Assembly: GCF_039652435.2 (NCBI RefSeq)
Contig: NZ_CP190246.1
Coordinates: forward strand, 2,046,001-2,110,000
From: Niabella insulamsoli
Lineage (GTDB): Bacteria; Bacteroidota; Bacteroidia; Chitinophagales; Chitinophagaceae
DNA: 64,000 nucleotides
Reading direction: 5' to 3'
Shown one piece after another: positions 16,698 through 24,896 of this stretch (position 1 is its first letter; every line of letters begins with the position of its first letter). The position numbers and the translations under genes are program-made. Under the pieces are notes generated by a model. It searched no databases, was not told the origin of the DNA, and was given only the letters and a program-made list of their open reading frames with translations.

Positions 16698-17243
16698 ATG
16701 GAGAACAATAAAAATACAAAAAAACAGGAAGGGCTGTCTGAGGCAGATATTGAGCGATTGGAACTGTTACAGAAGGCGAATGAAAAAGTTGGCAGGCAAT
16801 TAAGCATTGGTGCCGAAGATGGTTCTTTGCATGAAATAGACGAGCTAAAAGAGCTTATTGGTAAAGAATTTGAGAATCCTGAAGAGAAGTATAACATCTA
16901 TTATCGTGGTATAAGAAAGCTTTTGATGGATTATTTGCCTAAGGGTGCAGATTTTAAAGAAGTAAGAGATATTATTTATGATGAAAAGAATATTTTTCTG
17001 AACTTAGGTAAACGTAAATCTGATAACAACGGTATTAGGAAGTCTGATGGCAGAATGACCTATCAACCGGTTATGAATGAGATATTAGATATTATAATTA
17101 AATGGGTAGCCGAATCGCAAAATCCTTTTAATATTTATCGTGAGTTTTATGAACTAAATGAACGACATGGCTATGGGCATGAAGAGTATGATAAGACAAC
17201 ATTGAGTGTTGCCAATGCAATGAAGAAATTGAGTGAGAAATAA
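16698..17243 (+). CDS. Hypothetical protein paired with the ImmA/IrrE gene
   Basis: A 181-residue protein of no family I recognise. It starts 11 bp after the ImmA/IrrE gene and ends before a terminator, so the two form a unit. The N-terminus is charged and helical (LSEADIERLELLQKANEKVG). The middle has LLMDYLPKGADFKEVRDIIYD and a conserved-looking basic loop LGKRKSDNNGIRKSDGR. The C-terminus has FNIYREFYELNERHGYG. There is no signal peptide, membrane segment or obvious catalytic motif. It may be a substrate, antitoxin or partner of the peptidase. This is suggested only by position. Confidence 0.65.
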   Translation: MENNKNTKKQEGLSEADIERLELLQKANEKVGRQLSIGAEDGSLHEIDELKELIGKEFENPEEKYNIYYRGIRKLLMDYLPKGADFKEVRDIIYDEKNIFLNLGKRKSDNNGIRKSDGRMTYQPVMNEILDIIIKWVAESQNPFNIYREFYELNERHGYGHEEYDKTTLSVANAMKKLSEK

Positions 17244-17257
17244 TAATCAAAAAATGT

Positions 17258-17290
17258 TTATAGAGGTCGTTAATTACGGCCTCTATTTTT
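17258..17290 (+). terminator. Terminator after the ImmA/IrrE unit
   Basis: TAGAGGTCG pairs with CGGCCTCTA (one G-U type mismatch) around TTAATTA and is followed by a T-rich run. Confidence 0.7.
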
Positions 17291-17817
17291 ATTCATACCT
17301 AGTATTTATTAACGTCTGCATCTTATGTATTCAAAATAGGCAAAGCCGCTACCCCGCAAAGCCTACGAAGGCTTTACCCATTTTTTCTTAAACAATGGTA
17401 TGTAAAGATTCAAAATTGCTTAAAGTGAACCGCAATTTTAATCCTTACATGGAGCTATTTTTGTTATGCGGCTTCGCCGCTAACACCTATGCCCACCCAC
17501 CACCCAAGCGTATAGCGGGTTGTTATTGTCGTCTGTCCGTTAGGCATATTTTCAGGCATATTGTTGTCGATGAGGGCGTGCCCCCTGCCCTATTTGTTAT
17601 TGATATTTGGCGGGCAGGGGTCGGGCTATCCGCTGTATCTTTTGGTGCTGGATAACGAACTTTCTTTCTAAAAATAAGGTAAGAAAAAATAAAGAATAAT
17701 GCTCCTATTAAGGGCCACAACCCAGGCCCCAAAAGGATGCCGCTCCTATCCCATCACGCATTTAGCCAACACACAGAAGGCAAAATTTTAAAGGATCGGA
17801 TATTGTAACATAACGCG
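17291..17817. other. Geneless AT-to-GC transition before repeat copy 2
   Basis: About 530 bp with no convincing gene. It contains short inverted pieces such as AAAGCC...GGCTTT (17358-17376). At 17621-17634 there is a 14-bp copy of TCGGGCTATCCGCT, which also occurs at 12096-12109 just before the retron effector. An 86-codon ORF on the plus strand and a 69-codon ORF on the minus strand overlap here. Both read as unstructured Pro/Arg/Cys-rich sequence and are best taken as noise. This region may be debris of an older mobile element. Confidence 0.5.
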
Positions 17818-18504
17818 AAATTATAGGAAAAATGACGGCTGTGTTTTTTTGTACTGCTATTGAACTTTTGATTTTCGATCAGTTCGGCTCTTGTGGTTTG
17901 TCCTATAATGAGTCATTATGTCTGTGGGCTGCAAACCCGATTTGCGGGCCGCAAGAATATTTATACAACATTGAAATTTGGTTTTGAAAATACATTAGTG
18001 CAGCCCTTTGCGGGTAAATAGCCGTAGTGGCAGGCGCTCCATGGTCTGGTCAAAACTCCTGTGTCGAACTGAACTTACACAGGAAGTTTTTACTGCACCC
18101 ATATTCACGCTGTGTTTATAGCGTCTTTAAAATTTTTGCTTTTTTTGCAAATGCTTCTTTTTTATGGTCGCTCGCGGTTGTTATCGTTCTTTTGCCTTGA
18201 TGCAAAAGAACCAAAAAATCAAGGCCTTTGAAAAAATTGGCTAAAAATCGCACAGGAAGCCTAAACCCGCCGAACTCGCCCGAAAACTCATTATAAATTA
18301 TAGAGCGTGCTGGGCTCAAACAGCGGCGGCTTTTCCGTGCCAAGAAGGTACGGACGGCTTCCTGCACAATGTTCTTCACGCCATTTTTTCAAAGGCCGGT
18401 CCCGCCAACCAAAATATTCTGCTATCATCAGGTTATAGCCGAGCAGGCGTAAGCAAATATTCATAAGCTGACTGGCCAAGCATACGGCTCAATAGATATT
18501 CCCT

Positions 18505-18545
18505 CCGGAAATCGCCCCGGCAACCGATTTCCGGGGTCTTTTTTG
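18505..18545 (+). terminator. Terminator inside the copy-2-specific segment
   Basis: CCGGAAATCG (18505-18514) and CGATTTCCGG (18525-18534) form a perfect 10-bp stem with a 10-nt loop, followed by GGTCTTTTTT. It is absent from repeat copy 1. Confidence 0.75.
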
Positions 18546-18547
18546 CT

Positions 18548-18573
18548 CCACTTTTTGGACAAGCAAAAAGTGG
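18548..18573. repeat. Hairpin at the end of repeat copy 2
   Basis: CCACTTTTTG/CAAAAAGTGG with loop GACAAG, identical to the hairpin at 11456-11481. Confidence 0.8.
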
Positions 18574-18842
18574 AAAAGAAATAAGTTACTTAACATAATG
18601 TAGCCACCTAAAACAATCTCTATTTTATCCTTTTGAAACCGCTCTTGTAAAGAGTTTCCTTTAATGTTTTTATCTTCTAATTATCCTTGCTCGTCGAAAA
18701 TTGCACGGCGTTCATCGAACAGTTTATAAAATTATGCGCTATTTATGGGAGGTTTGCGCGTTCTTACCCAATAAGCTCTTGGGCTGGTGTTTGCTTAAGA
18801 ATTTTTTATAGCCGTTCTAGCCTAACAAATTTTATCATTTAT

Positions 18843-20666
18843 ATGAAAAAATTAATTTTATTAGCTCTCTTTGCAGTGTTGCATTATTTTGCTGACGCCC
18901 AATGTACGGTCACACAATGTTTGGGCAATGGTACCAGCTTTAGCTACACTCCCATTAAATTTTTTAGCTCTGTCGCAATTTACGATCGACGGATTGATCG
19001 AAGCAGCAGCGGCCTGCAGGGCGAAACAACCGACGGCATCTTATTCACGGCTGTTCAGCGAGGCGCAGGCTGCATTACCGAGAACGGCGTGTCGGTGCCG
19101 GTTGATGCAGTTGTAACGGTTAGATGGTGGAATAAGCCTGCTGCCACTGTTGAGCCCACTACCCTCGGAAGTTTAACACGCTCAACCGATGCAAGCTATT
19201 CCAACTCGCTGCTATTTGCTGGCGGTGGATATGAAAGGATTTATAGGATACAAACTGATTTTTTCCGGGGAGACGGACAAAGATATAGCACCACCACTTT
19301 TAGCGGAGGTACCCCGATTGCATTAAATGCATTACAGCAGATCAATGATATTGATGGTGATGGAATCAATGACGCCAGCACAGCTTATACGGATCCGCGA
19401 GCAAATGCCCCCTTTGCTACGAATCCCGTTGTCGAAGGAGGAGGATATCGAGACGACTTCGTTTGGACAGCCGGATTTTATACAGCGCACTATTCGGTAC
19501 CCACCCTCATTTACACCAAAACGACGCGGCCTGCAGATAATAGCTATAATGGCTCTAACTATATTAATCCTTTGGCCTGGGATCGTATGCCTACAACCGG
19601 GTATACTTATTTCTTCTCTTCGGGAATCGATAATTATAATTACTCAGCCATACAGGGCGTTCCAGCATCGCCAGCAACAACGAATATCGTATTATCCTGG
19701 TCTAACAGAACATGGGATGCGTTTTATTACTATCCCGGTAACTTCAACGGAATCTATATCGACTTTACCGGTGAAAATAACAAGTTCAATACCTGCGTTT
19801 TCCCAGTATCCGGTAACGTTTTTAACGATGTGAACGCAAATACACGTATTGATGGTGACGAAGCGAGCGGTAAAAATCCGGCAGCGGATAACGATTTATA
19901 TATTTATCTTATTGACGAGGCTGGTAAAGTAGCCAATTTTTCCAAGGTCAACAGTAACGGGTCTTATTCGATGGATGCAAGCAGTAATTCCACCTATACC
20001 TTACGACTGTCTACTATGGCCAATCAACCGGTCGGGTCAAACGCCAGTGCCATTACAACAACGGCGCCGGCAAACTGGCATCTGACCGGAGAAAATGGAA
20101 CAGACAATACGGGCTCAGGCGATGGTACCATTGACGGCAACCTTACCGTTCATATCGGGACAGCCGGCGTGACCCATCAAAACTTTGGCCTGGCTGAAGG
20201 TACTACTCTTCCTGTAACCATGGGGGCTATGAGTGCTTCATTAACAGAAGGAATATTAAGCGTAAAATGGACGACACTCAGCGAGACAAATAATGACCAC
20301 TTTGACATCGAGGCTTCAACGGATGGTGTCGAGTTTACTAAAATCGGATCGTTGCGTTCCAAATCGAATGGTGTTAATAGTTCAGGACCCCTCAACTATG
20401 AATTTTCGATTGCTGTTGGTAACGCATTAATGGGTGGATTTTCGATCTTGCTTTTAGTGACCGGTTTATTTTTCCGCAGAAAAGTCAACGTTTTGTCACT
20501 GGCAGTTTTTGGGCTAAGCTGTGGGTTATTTTTTATTTCATGTACGAAAAATGACAGTTCTGTCCCGATTGATAACAACAAAACGATTTATGTCAGAGTC
20601 GCAGAGGTCTCAAAAGACGGTGAAGTAGCCTACTTTAACATAATCAAGGCAGAGCAGAAAAAATAA
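18843..20666 (+). CDS. Large exported surface protein with split C-terminal domain
   Basis: The protein has 607 residues from ATG 18843, where a clear signal peptide begins (MKKLILLALFAVLHYFADAQ). The frame extends 52 codons further upstream without a plausible start. The body is Ser/Thr/Asn/Gly-rich beta structure. VSGNVFNDVNANTRIDGDEA (from ~19807) is an SdrD_B-like/CNA-B-like module. The C-terminal part resembles the fibronectin-like linker of type IX-secreted proteins (SETNNDHFDIEASTDGVEF ... IYVRVAEVSKDGEVAYFNII). Two hydrophobic segments (20408-20480 and 20495-20545) plus a lipobox-like FISC interrupt it. Its function is unknown, and adhesion or surface display is plausible. Confidence 0.7.
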   Translation: MKKLILLALFAVLHYFADAQCTVTQCLGNGTSFSYTPIKFFSSVAIYDRRIDRSSSGLQGETTDGILFTAVQRGAGCITENGVSVPVDAVVTVRWWNKPAATVEPTTLGSLTRSTDASYSNSLLFAGGGYERIYRIQTDFFRGDGQRYSTTTFSGGTPIALNALQQINDIDGDGINDASTAYTDPRANAPFATNPVVEGGGYRDDFVWTAGFYTAHYSVPTLIYTKTTRPADNSYNGSNYINPLAWDRMPTTGYTYFFSSGIDNYNYSAIQGVPASPATTNIVLSWSNRTWDAFYYYPGNFNGIYIDFTGENNKFNTCVFPVSGNVFNDVNANTRIDGDEASGKNPAADNDLYIYLIDEAGKVANFSKVNSNGSYSMDASSNSTYTLRLSTMANQPVGSNASAITTTAPANWHLTGENGTDNTGSGDGTIDGNLTVHIGTAGVTHQNFGLAEGTTLPVTMGAMSASLTEGILSVKWTTLSETNNDHFDIEASTDGVEFTKIGSLRSKSNGVNSSGPLNYEFSIAVGNALMGGFSILLLVTGLFFRRKVNVLSLAVFGLSCGLFFISCTKNDSSVPIDNNKTIYVRVAEVSKDGEVAYFNIIKAEQKK

Positions 20667-20715
20667 GGTCAGTGCTTACTACAAAGTTCCAGAAATAAGA
20701 TGCTATATTTAAAAT

Positions 20716-22152
20716 CTAGTTTTTCAACTGGTACTGACTTAAATAAGGATAATGGTCAAATGGAGGGTCGGGCGTTAACACGCGCGGATCTTTTGCCTTT
20801 TCCAGTTCCGATTCCAATTCTTTTAAAAGGCGCTGCTTTACATCCGCAAATTTTGGGTCGTCTGCGAGATTGTGGATCTGGTAAGGATCAGTCTTGATCT
20901 GATATAATTCAACAGCAGGCCTTTTGGCAAAGGACAGATTGAAAAATGGAGCGATTTCTTTGTTGGCCTGATGCGCGATCAAATATGACTTTGTCGGGCC
21001 ATCATCACAGTCTGCAAAGGATCCGATGGGATGCGTGCTATTGGTTGGCGCGCCGGCTGGCCACCGTTCCGGTTTGTAATTTTTAATCAGCAAATATTCT
21101 TGCGTTCTAAGCGCCCGCGACGGATAACCGTTGAGCGAAGGCCGCTCCTGCGCCGGCGTATGCCGTTCCCTTCCGAATATTACTTGTTGTCTTTGTTTGG
21201 CTGCTGTCTCCATGTTTTCATTTTTGCACAATCCCAATAAGGAATGGCCCGTTACAGTCTCGGGAATGGCCACACCGGCCGCCTCCAGGAAAGTAGGCGC
21301 CAGATCTGTCAACGAGACAACGCCATCAAAAACACGGTTCTTTTTAATTTGTGCGGGCCAGCTGATTACCAGCGGTACGCGCGCCCCCATATCATATAAA
21401 TTTCCTTTGCACCGCGGAAAAGGCATCCCATGATCTCCCGTCACTACAATAATCGTATTTTCCAAAAGTTGATGCTGTCTTAACACTTCAATAGCTTTTG
21501 CAATATCACTGTCAAACCGCTGCACTTCAAAATAGTAATCCGCCAAATCATTTTTAATCTCGTCTACATCAGGATAAAAAGCCGGAACTTTTATCCGGTC
21601 AGGATGTATGCCCGATCTTTTTCCTATGCCCTTGTCGTAGGGCCGGTGCGGATCGGGAGAACCCAGCCAAAAGCAGAATGGCTGATCGTCGGGCTTTTGC
21701 TGCAGAAAAGCTTCAAGGCCGCCTTTAAAAACCTTGCCGGCAGGATTGACATCGCCATAACCTCCCGCCCGGAGATCCCCGGGTCCCCAGGCTTTGCGCC
21801 AGGAGCCGACAAAATAACCCGCTTCTTCAAGAAGCAACGGGTATACCGGAATACTTTTGTTAAGCGTTGACCAAAGATTGGCGCCCTGCCCCAACCGGAA
21901 GAAATGCTGGCCCGACAACACCGCGCCGCGGCTGGGCGTGCAGGAAGGACTGGAAACAAAAGCCTCCTCAAAAAGAATTCCGTTCGCAGCCAACTGATCA
22001 AAAGCCGGTGTCTTTACCACTTGATCTCCATAAACACCTGCATGTGGCCATCCCCAATCGTCGGCAATACAAAAAAGAATATTAGGCTTCGTGGATTGAG
22101 AAAATGCAATAATGGGGAAAAGCATATAGCAGCAAAAAAGAAAACGATTCAT
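20716..22152 (-). CDS. Secreted Cys-type sulfatase (S1 family)
   Basis: A 478-residue protein with signal peptide MNRFLFCCYMLFPIIAFSQS, so it acts outside the cytoplasm. The metal-binding start PNILFCIADDWGW and the sulfatase signature SCTPSRGAVLSGQ (Cys71, to be converted to formylglycine) are present, as are GDHGMPFPRCKGNLYD and the C-terminal ELYQIKTDPYQIHNLADDP typical of S1 sulfatases. It would remove sulfate esters, or N-sulfate, from glycans. It resembles the heparan N-sulfatase-like branch, but the substrate cannot be read from sequence. It stands alone, convergent with the surface protein and divergent from arsR. No formylglycine-generating enzyme is in the window. Confidence 0.92.
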   Translation of the reverse strand: MNRFLFCCYMLFPIIAFSQSTKPNILFCIADDWGWPHAGVYGDQVVKTPAFDQLAANGILFEEAFVSSPSCTPSRGAVLSGQHFFRLGQGANLWSTLNKSIPVYPLLLEEAGYFVGSWRKAWGPGDLRAGGYGDVNPAGKVFKGGLEAFLQQKPDDQPFCFWLGSPDPHRPYDKGIGKRSGIHPDRIKVPAFYPDVDEIKNDLADYYFEVQRFDSDIAKAIEVLRQHQLLENTIIVVTGDHGMPFPRCKGNLYDMGARVPLVISWPAQIKKNRVFDGVVSLTDLAPTFLEAAGVAIPETVTGHSLLGLCKNENMETAAKQRQQVIFGRERHTPAQERPSLNGYPSRALRTQEYLLIKNYKPERWPAGAPTNSTHPIGSFADCDDGPTKSYLIAHQANKEIAPFFNLSFAKRPAVELYQIKTDPYQIHNLADDPKFADVKQRLLKELESELEKAKDPRVLTPDPPFDHYPYLSQYQLKN

Positions 22153-22218
22153 ATGAAGGCTGTTGTTTGCTGCAAGATACCGCTTTGAACCGCGACATAA
22201 ACATCTGCCCTAAAAAAA

Positions 22219-22267
22219 TTTGCGTAGTTAAATAGCTACATATATATTTGTAGTCAAATAGCTACAT
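22219..22267 (+). promoter_or_regulatory. arsR-type promoter with duplicated operator
   Basis: TTTG (22219-22222), 20 bp, TATATTTG (22243-22250) is an excellent Bacteroidota promoter. Two direct repeats of 18 bp, GTAGTTAAATAGCTACAT (22224-22241) and GTAGTCAAATAGCTACAT (22250-22267), differ in one base. Each has GTAG/CTAC inverted ends. They fill the spacer and the transcript-start region and end 1 bp before the ATG. This fits repression by the ArsR-type protein encoded next. Confidence 0.8.
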
Positions 22268-22268
22268 C

Positions 22269-22592
22269 ATGAATTTACGAAGAGACGTTTTCCAGGCGAT
22301 TGCCGATCCAACCCGACGCGCCATCCTTATGCTGGTAGCGACCAAAGCAATGACAGCGGGCGCTATTGCGGCCAATTTTGACACGGCACGACCGACAGTT
22401 TCCAAACATTTACAAATTCTTACTACCTGTGAACTATTGGAACAAGAGTACAACGGCCGCGAAATTTATTATCATTTCAATCCTGAGAAAATGAAAGAAG
22501 TATCTGATTTTATCGAACCCTTCCGAAAAATGTGGGATAACAGATTTAATAAACTTGAGTCGATCATGCGATCGCGCCATTCTAAAAAATAA
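22269..22592 (+). CDS. ArsR-family transcriptional regulator
   Basis: A 107-residue winged-helix protein: NLRRDVFQAIADPTRRAILM is the typical ArsR start, and GAIAANFDTARPTVSKHLQI (~38-57) is the HTH recognition region. The C-terminal helix is RKMWDNRFNKLES. No metal-binding CxC motif is present, so it belongs to the group paired with SRPBCC genes rather than the metal sensors. It is first in a tight operon with SRPBCC, YdeI-like, DoxX-like and DUF4256 genes. A duplicated 18-bp site covers its promoter, so it most likely represses its own operon. Confidence 0.93.
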   Translation: MNLRRDVFQAIADPTRRAILMLVATKAMTAGAIAANFDTARPTVSKHLQILTTCELLEQEYNGREIYYHFNPEKMKEVSDFIEPFRKMWDNRFNKLESIMRSRHSKK

Positions 22593-22595
22593 ACC

Positions 22596-23063
22596 ATGGA
22601 AAGAAAGACGCATGTGCTTGCCGAAGCAGGCAGACAGGATATCATGATCACCCGCAGTTTTGATCTCCCCGTGGTCCTGCTTTACGAAGCCTATACCACG
22701 CCGGATATTATTGAACAATGGATGGGTACCAAAGTGCTTCAATTTGAACTCAAAAGATCGGGTGCGTTTGAATTCGAAACCAGCGATCCCAAAGGACAGG
22801 TGGTTTTTACGGCTGGCGGCGTCCATCATGAGCTGGTCGAGCATCAAAGCATCATCCGCACCTTTGAAATGAATATGCCGGGCTTCGAAACCCAGCTCGA
22901 ATTTTTACACTTTGAAGCGGTCGCCGATGCGAGTAGCAAGCTAACCATGCAAATCATCTACCGTTCGCCGCAACATCGCGAACGCCAGCTAAAACTGCCT
23001 TTTGCCTTCGGATTAAATATGGCCCATAACCGGTTGCAGGAAATTTTTGATTCATTAAAATAA
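22596..23063 (+). CDS. SRPBCC (AHSA1-like) domain protein
   Basis: A 155-residue cytoplasmic protein of the START/Bet v1-like SRPBCC fold: ITRSFDLPVVLLYEAYTTPD, IIEQWMG and the acidic ligand-pocket strands. It starts 4 bp after arsR. ArsR-SRPBCC pairs are widespread in Bacteroidota, and the ligand and function are not known. AHSA1 refers to the similarity with the Hsp90 activator C-terminal domain and does not imply chaperone work here. Confidence 0.88.
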   Translation: MERKTHVLAEAGRQDIMITRSFDLPVVLLYEAYTTPDIIEQWMGTKVLQFELKRSGAFEFETSDPKGQVVFTAGGVHHELVEHQSIIRTFEMNMPGFETQLEFLHFEAVADASSKLTMQIIYRSPQHRERQLKLPFAFGLNMAHNRLQEIFDSLK

Positions 23064-23068
23064 GCCCC

Positions 23069-23656
23069 ATGACCATCCCCAATCCAAAAGTAGATTTTTA
23101 CTTCGAAAAAGATAATAAATGGCAGCTGGCATTGCAACGTATGCGAAAAATTGCATTAGCCTGCGGACTGGAAGAAGTACTAAAATGGGGCTGTCCCTGT
23201 TATATCTTCGACGGAAAGAATATTGTACTGATCCATGTTTTTAAAGAGTATTGCGCTTATCTTTTTTTCAAGGGAGCGCTTTTGCAGGACCGTAAAAAGA
23301 TCCTCGTTCAACAAACAAAAAATGTTCAGTCTGCGCGGCAATTGCGGTTTACCGATGCCGACGAAGTGACCCAACAGGAAGCTCTCATTAAAGCTTATAT
23401 CTACGAAGCCGTGGAGATTGAAAAATCGGGCCTTCAGGTGAAGATGAAAAAAACCAAAGAATTTGATATGCCCGAGGAGTTCGCTGCCAGGCTTAAAAAA
23501 GATGCGGCGTTGAAAAAAGCATTCGAGGGTTTGACGCCGGGCCGGCAACGCGGCTATTTGCTTCATTTTTCGCAGGCCAAACAAACGGCCACCCGGGAAG
23601 CGCGCATAGAAAAAAACATCAAAAACATCATGGACGGCCGGGGCCTCAACGATTAA
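23069..23656 (+). CDS. YdeI/OmdA-family protein (DUF1801 plus OmdA)
   Basis: A 195-residue protein with an N-terminal DUF1801-like domain (KWQLALQRMRKIALACGLEE, WGCPCYIFDGKNIVLI) and a C-terminal OmdA segment (MPEEFAARLKKDAALKKAFE, LTPGRQRGYLLHFSQAKQ), the usual YdeI architecture. Its relatives are linked to tolerance of antimicrobial peptides and envelope damage, but the molecular function is not settled. It sits third in the ArsR operon, 5 bp after the SRPBCC gene. Confidence 0.88.
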   Translation: MTIPNPKVDFYFEKDNKWQLALQRMRKIALACGLEEVLKWGCPCYIFDGKNIVLIHVFKEYCAYLFFKGALLQDRKKILVQQTKNVQSARQLRFTDADEVTQQEALIKAYIYEAVEIEKSGLQVKMKKTKEFDMPEEFAARLKKDAALKKAFEGLTPGRQRGYLLHFSQAKQTATREARIEKNIKNIMDGRGLND

Positions 23657-23709
23657 TATCCAGAAAGGTCGATCGTGCCTCATATTAAAAATTACTAAAA
23701 AAAATTTCC

Positions 23710-24135
23710 ATGTCATATTCAGCTCAATCCACAAAAAGCCGAAAAATCATTTATTGGATCGCTACGCTCTGGCTGGCCCTGGGAATGGTGTCCACCGGCA
23801 TCGTACAGCTCTTGCAAATGGAGGAAGAAACCGCAAGCATGCGGGATCTCGGCTATCCGCTCTACTTTTTAACCATCATCGGGATTTGGAAATTGCTGGG
23901 CGTTGTGGCGATACTCATCCCGGGATTCCCGCTGCTGAAAGAGTGGGCTTACGCCGGTTTCTTTTTTGCTATGTCGGGCGCCATCGCTTCTCATCTATTT
24001 TCCGGCGACCCGCCGACAACCATCTTCCCTCCCCTCCTGCTATTGGCGTTAACGATCATTTCCCGGGCCTTCAGGCCGCCGCAACGTCGTATTATTTCTC
24101 CTAACTTTAAAGACAGTAAAAGCCTATCGTTATGA
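23710..24135 (+). CDS. DoxX-like membrane protein
   Basis: A 141-residue integral membrane protein with four predicted helices. KIIYWIATLWLALGMVSTGI, the LTIIGIWKLLGVVAILIPG block and WAYAGFFFAMSGAIASHLF form the DoxX-like pattern. Its reaction is unknown. It is the fourth gene in the ArsR operon and overlaps the next start codon by 4 bp (ATGA). Confidence 0.87.
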   Translation: MSYSAQSTKSRKIIYWIATLWLALGMVSTGIVQLLQMEEETASMRDLGYPLYFLTIIGIWKLLGVVAILIPGFPLLKEWAYAGFFFAMSGAIASHLFSGDPPTTIFPPLLLLALTIISRAFRPPQRRIISPNFKDSKSLSL

Positions 24136-24698
24136 GTAAAAAAATAAAAGAAGCCGCATTATCGGAATTTGACGGATTGCTCCAGGCGCTCCAAAAGCGT
24201 TTTGAAAAAAATAGTTATCGCCACAAAGGGATCGCATGGCATGACATTGAAGCCAGGTTAAAGAAAAATAAAAAGAAACTTTGGTCTTTAAATGAAATGG
24301 ACCTCACAGAAGGCGAACCTGATGTTATTGGTTATGATAATGCAACCGACACGTTTCTCTATTGCGACTGTTCGGTTGAAAGCCCTAAAGGCCGCAGAAG
24401 TCTTTGCTACGATCCTCAGGCGCTCGAGTCGAGAAAAGAGCATAAGCCAAAGGACAGTGCAATAGGCATGGCCAGGGAAATGGGTATTGAAATATTGGAT
24501 GAAATACAGTACAGGATGCTGCAGGAGCTACAGCCGGTTGATTTAAAAACTTCAAGTTGGATTGCAACGCCAGCCGCTATCCGCAAGCTGGGAGGCGCTT
24601 TGTTTTGCGACCGGCGCTACGATCATGTGTTTGTGTATCACAACGGCGCCGAATCTTATTATGCCGCCCGGGGCTTCCGGGGCCTACTAAGGATATAA
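24132..24698 (+). CDS. DUF4256 family protein
   Basis: A 188-residue cytoplasmic protein matching DUF4256 by the blocks NSYRHKGIAWHDIEARLKKN, EGEPDVIGYD, YCDCSVESPKGRRSLCYD and RKLGGALFCDRRYDHVFVYH. The family's role is unknown. It is the last gene of the ArsR operon, with translation coupled to the DoxX-like gene by a 4-bp overlap. A bidirectional terminator follows. Confidence 0.88.
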   Translation: MSKKIKEAALSEFDGLLQALQKRFEKNSYRHKGIAWHDIEARLKKNKKKLWSLNEMDLTEGEPDVIGYDNATDTFLYCDCSVESPKGRRSLCYDPQALESRKEHKPKDSAIGMAREMGIEILDEIQYRMLQELQPVDLKTSSWIATPAAIRKLGGALFCDRRYDHVFVYHNGAESYYAARGFRGLLRI

Positions 24699-24700
24699 AA

Positions 24701-24728
24701 AAAAACCGCAGGAAACTGCGGTTTTTTT
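24701..24728. terminator. Bidirectional terminator between the ArsR operon and tRNA-Cys
   Basis: AAAAACCGCAG and CTGCGGTTTTT around GAAA, with T runs on both strands. It serves the ArsR operon on the plus strand and the tRNA on the minus strand. Confidence 0.9.
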
Positions 24729-24731
24729 GTG

Positions 24732-24802
24732 AGGTCTCGAGCGGATTCGAACCGCTGTACGAGCTTTTGCAGAGCTCTGCCTAGCCACTCGGCCACGAGA
24801 CC
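24732..24802 (-). tRNA. tRNA-Cys (GCA)
   Basis: Read on the minus strand, the 71-nt gene folds fully. Acceptor GGTCTCG pairs with CGAGACC. There is a D-arm GCC...GGC, an anticodon stem GAGCT/AGCTC with loop CTGCAAA (anticodon GCA), a T-stem AGCGG/CCGCT with loop TTCGAAT, and discriminator T as usual for Cys. CCA is not encoded. Confidence 0.95.
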
Positions 24803-24834
24803 TTCTTTAGTGAATGCTTCGAAAAGGTAAACCT

Positions 24835-24865
24835 TTTGAAGGCTTGCAAAAATAGGGTATTTTTG
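24835..24865 (+). promoter_or_regulatory. Promoter of the nucleoside phosphorylase gene
   Basis: TTTG (24835-24838), a 19-bp spacer and TATTTTTG (24858-24865) match the Bacteroidota promoter. The start codon is at 24897. Confidence 0.65.
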
Positions 24866-24896
24866 ATAACATTTTTAAATTTAAACGTCAAAATTT

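Larger units (their letters stand above)
17818..18601. repeat. Long direct repeat, copy 2 (right edge of accessory island)
   Basis: This is the second copy of the sequence at 10843-11509, in the same orientation. It is nearly identical through 18428, followed by about 110 bp absent from copy 1 (18429-18540), after which the match resumes to TTACTTAACATAATGT at 18586-18601. The left boundary carries only the core TAACATAA (17806-17813) of that 16-bp sequence. With copy 1 it brackets about 6.3 kb carrying the retron and ImmA/IrrE genes. Similarity fades after 18665. No real ORF is seen. Confidence 0.9.

Noticed and set aside
17395..17732. ORFs of 86 (+) and 69 (-) codons before repeat copy 2
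   Set aside because: Unstructured Pro/Arg/Cys-rich composition, no promoter or family pattern, and mutual overlap. Treated as mobile-element debris.
18291..18479. 62-codon minus-strand ORF reaching into the copy-2-specific segment
   Set aside because: Its first part looks helical and slightly protein-like, but most of it runs through the structured repeat and has no counterpart in copy 1. Not enough support for a gene.
22596..24698. Arsenic-resistance operon suggested by the ArsR name
   Set aside because: No arsenate reductase, arsenite pump or metal-binding cysteines are present. It is the SRPBCC-linked ArsR type.
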